Origin: CBDCUQ01 sp965222835 | Lineage (GTDB): Bacteria > Pseudomonadota > Alphaproteobacteria > Rhizobiales > Hyphomicrobiaceae | Length of the DNA: 64,000 nt | Reading direction: 5' to 3' | Assembly: GCA_965222835.1 (NCBI GenBank) | Contig: CBDCUQ010000004.1 | Location: 868,001-932,000, forward strand | Part shown: in pieces, positions 60,578-64,000 of the stretch | How the letters are laid out: each line of letters begins with the position of its first letter | Numbering within the stretch: position 1 is the first letter of the stretch | The notes under the pieces: generated by a model | The model's database searches: none | The model's input: the letters and a program-made list of their open reading frames with translations, nothing else | What the model was told of the DNA's origin: nothing | Made by a program: the position numbers and the translations under genes

Positions 60578-61297
60578 ATGAGACTGAAGTTTGGATTGAT
60601 AGCAGCCTGCTTTGCCGCTGCAATTGCGACCGGTGTGGCTCCGGCGGCTGCTGGCGACAACAATGGGAACTTTATGGCGCGCGTCTTGGTGACAGGAGTT
60701 ATTCCCGACACGGAGGCAGGTCCGATTGCTACGACGGGATTGGGTCCTGTGCCGGCAGATTCCTATGAGGTGTCCGATGAGGTCGTTCCGGCGCTCACGC
60801 TCACCTACTTCCTCAACAATAACCTCGCGATCGAGCTTTTCTGCTGCTTTGCCCAACACGATATCGATGGTGAAGGGGCTCTTGCCGGTCTTGGTGTAAC
60901 CGATGTTGGCGACACCTGGATCTTTCCGCCGGCTCTGACGCTGCAGTACCATTTCACAGGTATGGGCTCGCTGAAGCCATATGTCGGCGCCGGTGTGCAA
61001 TACATCAACTTCTTCGACAGCAACTCGAACGATCTGGGTGGCTCCATGGATATCGATGACGCCTTCGGCTTTACGCTTCAGGCCGGTGTCGATGTGGCGC
61101 TTGGTGGCGGATGGTATCTCAACGCCGACGTCAAGAAGACATGGCTCGATACGGATTGGGATATTCGGAACTCGGCTGTGGGTAATGCCAGCGGTTCGTT
61201 CGACCTCGACCCGTGGATCGTGAGTGCTGGTCTTGGCTATCGCTTCAATCTCTCGGACATCTTCGGCCGTCGTGCGGAAACTGTACCGCTGAAGTAG
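60578..61297 (+). CDS. OmpW-family outer membrane beta-barrel protein
   Basis: A 239-residue protein with a signal peptide (MRLKFGLIAACFAAAIATGV, cleavage near residue 25) and the eight-stranded barrel of OmpW: GNFMARVLVTGVIP, VVPALTLTYFLNNNLAIELF, ALTLQYHFTGMGSLKPYVGA and the C-terminal LGYRFNL pattern. OmpW forms a channel for small hydrophobic compounds and is induced by low oxygen in E. coli. I use the ATG at 60578. A canonical terminator follows. Two Fnr-like boxes lie between this gene and the divergent Crp/Fnr gene. Confidence 0.92.
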   Translation: MRLKFGLIAACFAAAIATGVAPAAAGDNNGNFMARVLVTGVIPDTEAGPIATTGLGPVPADSYEVSDEVVPALTLTYFLNNNLAIELFCCFAQHDIDGEGALAGLGVTDVGDTWIFPPALTLQYHFTGMGSLKPYVGAGVQYINFFDSNSNDLGGSMDIDDAFGFTLQAGVDVALGGGWYLNADVKKTWLDTDWDIRNSAVGNASGSFDLDPWIVSAGLGYRFNLSDIFGRRAETVPLK

Positions 61298-61330
61298 AGT
61301 CCAACACTCGTAGCCTCATTCTTAGCAGGA

Positions 61331-61360
61331 AGGGCCCGGTTAATGCCGGGCCCTTTTTCT
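61331..61360 (+). terminator. Intrinsic terminator of the ompW-like gene
   Basis: AGGGCCCGG pairs with CCGGGCCCT across a six-base loop, followed by TTTTTCTTTC. It lies 33 bases after the ompW stop. Confidence 0.9.
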
Positions 61361-61371
61361 TTCGGGTGAAG

Positions 61372-61650
61372 CTAGTCGCGACACACCTCGGCCACGGCCC
61401 GGCATGTCCATAGAGCGCCATTGTCGGAGCACGTGTATTCGGGTTTGCCGATGCGGTCGGTCTCAAACGGCCAGTTGCCGGTGACCTGGCGGATGATGAG
61501 AAGGGCTTCGTATTCCGCGAACGAACGCGTGATGCCGGTCGCGGAGCCGGCTTTGGTGACACAGCCAGCGGCTTGCGCTGCCCCTGAGCTGAGGCATAGC
61601 GTCAGTGCAAGTCCTAGAAAGACAAGAGATTTCGGAATCGATTTCTGCAT
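61372..61650 (-). CDS. Small secreted protein with four cysteines
   Basis: A 92-residue protein from an ATG at 61650 with GGAG about ten bases upstream. It has a signal peptide (SLVFLGLALTLCLSSGAAQA) and mature cysteines in GCVTK, YTCSD, LWTCRA and EVCRD. I do not recognise the family; the disulfides and the periplasmic place are inferred. The longer frame to 62286 only overlaps coaD in antisense and should be ignored. Confidence 0.65.
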   Translation of the reverse strand: MQKSIPKSLVFLGLALTLCLSSGAAQAAGCVTKAGSATGITRSFAEYEALLIIRQVTGNWPFETDRIGKPEYTCSDNGALWTCRAVAEVCRD

Positions 61651-61770
61651 TGGACCACTCCATTTACGCAACACATTGGGGGCCAGTCGTGCAGTATGGC
61701 CGGTTGGTAGAACTTCGCCAAGAGCCGTGTGGGCCTTGCGTTGGGGCGCATTGGTCGGGCTAGATGGCGC

Positions 61771-62268
61771 ATGACCCGAATCGGCTTTTACTCCGGCTCC
61801 TTCGACCCCGTGACCCTGGGGCACACCGACGTCATCCGGCGTGCCTGCGGTCTTGTCGACCGCCTGGTCATTGGGATTGGCGTGCACCCCTCGAAATCGC
61901 CGATGTTCTCGGCGGACGAGCGGGTTGATATGCTTGAGGAGGAGGTGGCTCCGATCGTCAAAGCAACGGGTACGAAGATTGAGATCATCACGTTCGACAA
62001 CCTCGTCGTTGCGGCTGCCCTTTCTCACAAGGCCAGCGTCATCTTTCGGGGGCTTCGGGATGGGACGGACTTCGACTACGAAATGCAGATGGCGGGCATG
62101 AACGGAGAAATGGCGCCGGATGTACAGACGGTGTTTGTTGCCGCGAGCCCGAGTGTGCGTCACATCGCGGCCAACCTGGTACGCCAGATCGCCAAACTCG
62201 GCGGAGATGTGACGCCGTTCGTGTCGGCGGGTGTCGCCTCCCGTCTCAATGTAGAGACCGGGACATAG
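61771..62268 (+). CDS. coaD: Phosphopantetheine adenylyltransferase
   Basis: A 165-residue enzyme of coenzyme A synthesis that adenylates 4'-phosphopantetheine to dephospho-CoA. It starts MTRIGFYSGSFDPVTLGHTD, with the nucleotidyltransferase TxGH motif and the later ISSTxxR-type region here reading ASPSVRHIAANLVRQIA. RGLRDGTDFDYEMQMAGMN is the conserved substrate-binding loop. Length is typical. The two cyclophilin genes and queA follow on the same strand, a common order in alphaproteobacteria. Confidence 0.97.
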   Translation: MTRIGFYSGSFDPVTLGHTDVIRRACGLVDRLVIGIGVHPSKSPMFSADERVDMLEEEVAPIVKATGTKIEIITFDNLVVAAALSHKASVIFRGLRDGTDFDYEMQMAGMNGEMAPDVQTVFVAASPSVRHIAANLVRQIAKLGGDVTPFVSAGVASRLNVETGT

Positions 62269-62315
62269 ACACAACCGGTCGATCATACGATGGAACTTTG
62301 GAGGGTCGTGCTGTC

Positions 62316-62885
62316 ATGCGCATGTTTGCTGCTCTTTTCCTTGGTCTGTTCGTAGCAGGCCTTTCGGGGTGCGGTCCGTCTGGTACCGTCGATCAGAGTG
62401 CCACGGGCGATCAGAAGGGGTCTGTTGCGCCGGGTGGCACGGGCGAGGTCGTCGTTATGGAGCTCAAAACGGGAAAAGTGAAAATCAAATTGCGCCCTGA
62501 TCTGGCCCCCAAACACGTTGAACGCGTGAAGCTTCTCATTAATGAGGGCTTCTACAACGGCATGACATTCCACCGGGTCATTCCGGGGTTCATGGCGCAG
62601 ACCGGAGATCCTAAGGGGGATGGCTCCGGCGGCTCGAAGTATCCAGACTTGCCTCAGGAGTTCTCACTGACGGCGTTCGAGCGCGGTACGATTGGCGCCG
62701 CGCGTACCGGTGATCCCAATTCCGCGAACAGCCAATTTTTTATCTGCTTTACGCACGCGCCGCACTTGAACGGCAAATATACGGTTTGGGGCCGTGTCGT
62801 GGAGGGTATGCAGCACGTCGACCAGATCGCCAGGGGTGAGCCGCCGCCCAACCCGGACAAGATTGTAAAAATGTATCTCGAGTAG
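62316..62885 (+). CDS. Cyclophilin-type peptidyl-prolyl isomerase, predicted lipoprotein
   Basis: A 189-residue protein with a lipoprotein signal (MRMFAALFLGLFVAGLSGCG, lipidated Cys near residue 19) and a cyclophilin domain (about 45-189): FYNGMTFHRVIPGFMAQTGD, GSKYPDLPQEF, GAARTGDPNSANSQFFICF and VWGRVVEGMQHVD. The catalytic arginine lies in FHRVI and is present. It should catalyse proline isomerisation in the periplasm. A second, cytosolic paralogue follows 149 bases downstream. Confidence 0.92.
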   Translation: MRMFAALFLGLFVAGLSGCGPSGTVDQSATGDQKGSVAPGGTGEVVVMELKTGKVKIKLRPDLAPKHVERVKLLINEGFYNGMTFHRVIPGFMAQTGDPKGDGSGGSKYPDLPQEFSLTAFERGTIGAARTGDPNSANSQFFICFTHAPHLNGKYTVWGRVVEGMQHVDQIARGEPPPNPDKIVKMYLE

Positions 62886-63033
62886 GGCTAGGCAAATGTG
62901 GTTCGGCGCGCTTATGGTTCTCGCTGTAGGTCATTGTGTCTCTTGACCCTCCTTCGACTTTGCGCCACGAAGCCTCCCCGCCCAAACACCCGGTTGCTGT
63001 TGCGGGCTGCCGGCCGCCGAACAGGAGACGTCT

Positions 63034-63510
63034 ATGACTGCTGCAGCTGATCCCGAGAACACGCTCATCATCGAAACGACCAAAGGAAAGATCGTGATCG
63101 CGCTGCGGCCCGACCTTGCGCCGAAACACGTCGAGCGCATCAAGCAACTTGCGCGTGACAAGTTTTATGATGGGGTCAAGTTTCATCGGGTGATCGAGGG
63201 CTTTATGGCCCAGACCGGGTGCCCACAGGGCCGGGGCACGGGCGGATCGTCCTATCCGAACCTTCCCGCCGAGTTCAATGAGGAGCCGCATGTGCGTGGC
63301 GTGTGCTCAATGGCGCGTGCGGCAAATCCAAACTCGGCCAACAGCCAGTTCTTTATCTGCTTCGATGATGCGACGTTTCTCGATAAGCAGTACACCGCCT
63401 GGGGGAACGTGATCGAGGGCATGGAGAACGTCGATAAGATCAATCGTGGCGAGCCGCCGCTTGATCCCGACAAGATGATTACGGTGCGGGTGGCGGCCGA
63501 CGCCACATAG
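63034..63510 (+). CDS. ppiB: Cyclophilin-type peptidyl-prolyl isomerase, cytosolic
   Basis: A 158-residue cyclophilin without a signal sequence. Motifs: FYDGVKFHRVIEGFMAQTGC with the catalytic Arg, GGSSYPNLPAEF, SMARAANPNSANSQFFICF and AWGNVIEGMENVDKI. It is a close paralogue of the lipoprotein form just upstream, so the pair probably arose by duplication, one copy being exported. It lies in the coaD-queA neighbourhood typical of alphaproteobacteria. Confidence 0.94.
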   Translation: MTAAADPENTLIIETTKGKIVIALRPDLAPKHVERIKQLARDKFYDGVKFHRVIEGFMAQTGCPQGRGTGGSSYPNLPAEFNEEPHVRGVCSMARAANPNSANSQFFICFDDATFLDKQYTAWGNVIEGMENVDKINRGEPPLDPDKMITVRVAADAT

Positions 63511-63551
63511 AGCTTTCCGTAGCTTCGATTTGATCACGGAGTTCCTGAGGA

Positions 63552-63580
63552 GGCGAGGGCCCCGTGCCCCCGCCTTTCTT
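63552..63580 (+). terminator. Possible intrinsic terminator after ppiB
   Basis: GGCGAGGG pairs imperfectly (one mismatch) with CCCCCGCC across a short loop, followed by TTTCTTTG. It lies about 40 bases after the ppiB stop. Confidence 0.5.
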
Positions 63581-63722
63581 TGTGCATGGTCCGGATCTCT
63601 CGGGACATCGTGCTTGTCCGCGGTTCTGCGGCGACGGAGCGTCCGCCGGTTGCGAAACGCCTTGGGCCGGTGTTACGGGACCACACGATCTCCTCGCCCG
63701 GACAACCAGGTGAATTGACCCG

Positions 63723-64000
63723 TTGCGCACTGACCTTTTCGACTTTGATCTTCCTGAGGATCGTATTGCGTTGCGTCCCGCCGCGCCTCGCGACATGGCC
63801 CGGTTGTTGGTGGTGCGTCCCGGCGTAGGCACGGAGGATCGCGGCGTTCGCGACCTTCCTGCACTTTTGGAACCGGGAGATGCTCTGGTCTTCAACGATA
63901 CCCGGGTGATTGCCGCCGCGCTTGAAGGCCAGCGCCTACGTGGCGACGTGCGTGCAAAGGTTTCGTTGAATCTCATCCGCCGGTTGGATGCCAACACTTG
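63723..64000 (+). CDS. queA: tRNA preQ1(34) S-adenosylmethionine ribosyltransferase-isomerase, N-terminal part
   Basis: The frame runs to the end of the window, so the 3' part is missing. The visible 92 residues read LRTDLFDFDLPEDRIALRPA at the N-terminus and then MARLLVVRPG, DLPALLEPGDALVFNDTRVI and AALEGQRLRG, the standard QueA start. QueA adds the epoxy-cyclopentane ring in queuosine biosynthesis of tRNA. The start is probably a TTG at 63723: an in-frame stop lies 12 bases upstream and no ATG precedes DLFDFD. The preceding cyclophilin genes match the usual context. Confidence 0.9.
   Translation, partial: MRTDLFDFDLPEDRIALRPAAPRDMARLLVVRPGVGTEDRGVRDLPALLEPGDALVFNDTRVIAAALEGQRLRGDVRAKVSLNLIRRLDANT

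Noticed and set aside
61372..62286. A 304-residue minus-strand frame extending from the small secreted gene across coaD
   Set aside because: It is antisense to coaD; only the last 92 residues, from the ATG at 61650 with a signal peptide and ribosome binding site, look real.

Overview
The window reads as a continuous chromosomal segment of an alphaproteobacterium, most likely order Hyphomicrobiales (Rhizobiales). I infer this from conserved gene neighbourhoods, not from a database search: tolC-popZ-valS; gapR (DUF2312)-DUF1244 opposite DUF1036-pyk; gyrA followed by coaD, two cyclophilins and queA; and typical alphaproteobacterial families such as DUF4170, DUF2497 and an ISPHRNLVT-type GreA-like protein. 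Base composition is G+C-rich throughout. I found no tRNA, rRNA, CRISPR array, insertion sequence or prophage.

Layout. 1-6.3 kb: end of a TolC-type channel, two tandem PopZ-like proteins, and valS. 6.3-9.7 kb: DUF2939, an M48 peptidase and a DUF898 membrane protein on the minus strand. 10.2-14.8 kb: ilvD overlapping an ExoR-like Sel1 protein, a sulfotransferase and recO. 14.8-18.2 kb: an accessory island with a hairpin-rich stretch and a putative inverse autotransporter carrying a beta-helix. 18.2-22.7 kb: rtcB, a rhodanese, a secreted protein, an ArsI/CadI metalloenzyme coupled to a SigZ-like sigma factor, and a lysine/serine-rich lipoprotein. 23-29 kb: both methylmalonyl-CoA mutase subunits and a DUF853 ATPase. 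29-35 kb: an MsbA-like exporter with DUF4170, a 27-residue membrane microprotein, an acyl-CoA synthetase, a GreA-like factor and cspA. 35-38.4 kb: a secreted protein with a duplicated six-cysteine module and a second secreted protein. 38.7-45.3 kb: DUF882, oxyR, gapR, DUF1244, DUF1036, pyk. 45.6-50.2 kb: apt-zinc ribbon-mtnA, arfB and an FAD oxidoreductase. 50.4-55.5 kb: ssb with an SOS-type promoter, a zinc-ribbon partner, a CDF transporter, a flavoreductase and a PRC-barrel protein. 55.8-64 kb: gyrA, a GyrI-like protein, a Crp/Fnr regulator opposite ompW, coaD, two cyclophilins and the start of queA.

Most genes are housekeeping. The most interesting signals are: the ArsI/CadI-SigZ pair, both ending in cysteine-rich tails; the GyrI-like gene beside a gyrA with leucine at the quinolone serine position; the duplicated six-cysteine module; the inverse autotransporter with a beta-helix passenger; tandem PopZ paralogues; a consensus SOS box over the ssb promoter; two Fnr/FixK-like boxes between a Crp/Fnr gene and ompW; a palindromic repeat found at two convergent gene ends; and the microprotein with its own terminator. 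All assignments come from reading the sequence and from knowledge of the families; no homology search, structure prediction or base-composition calculation was run.
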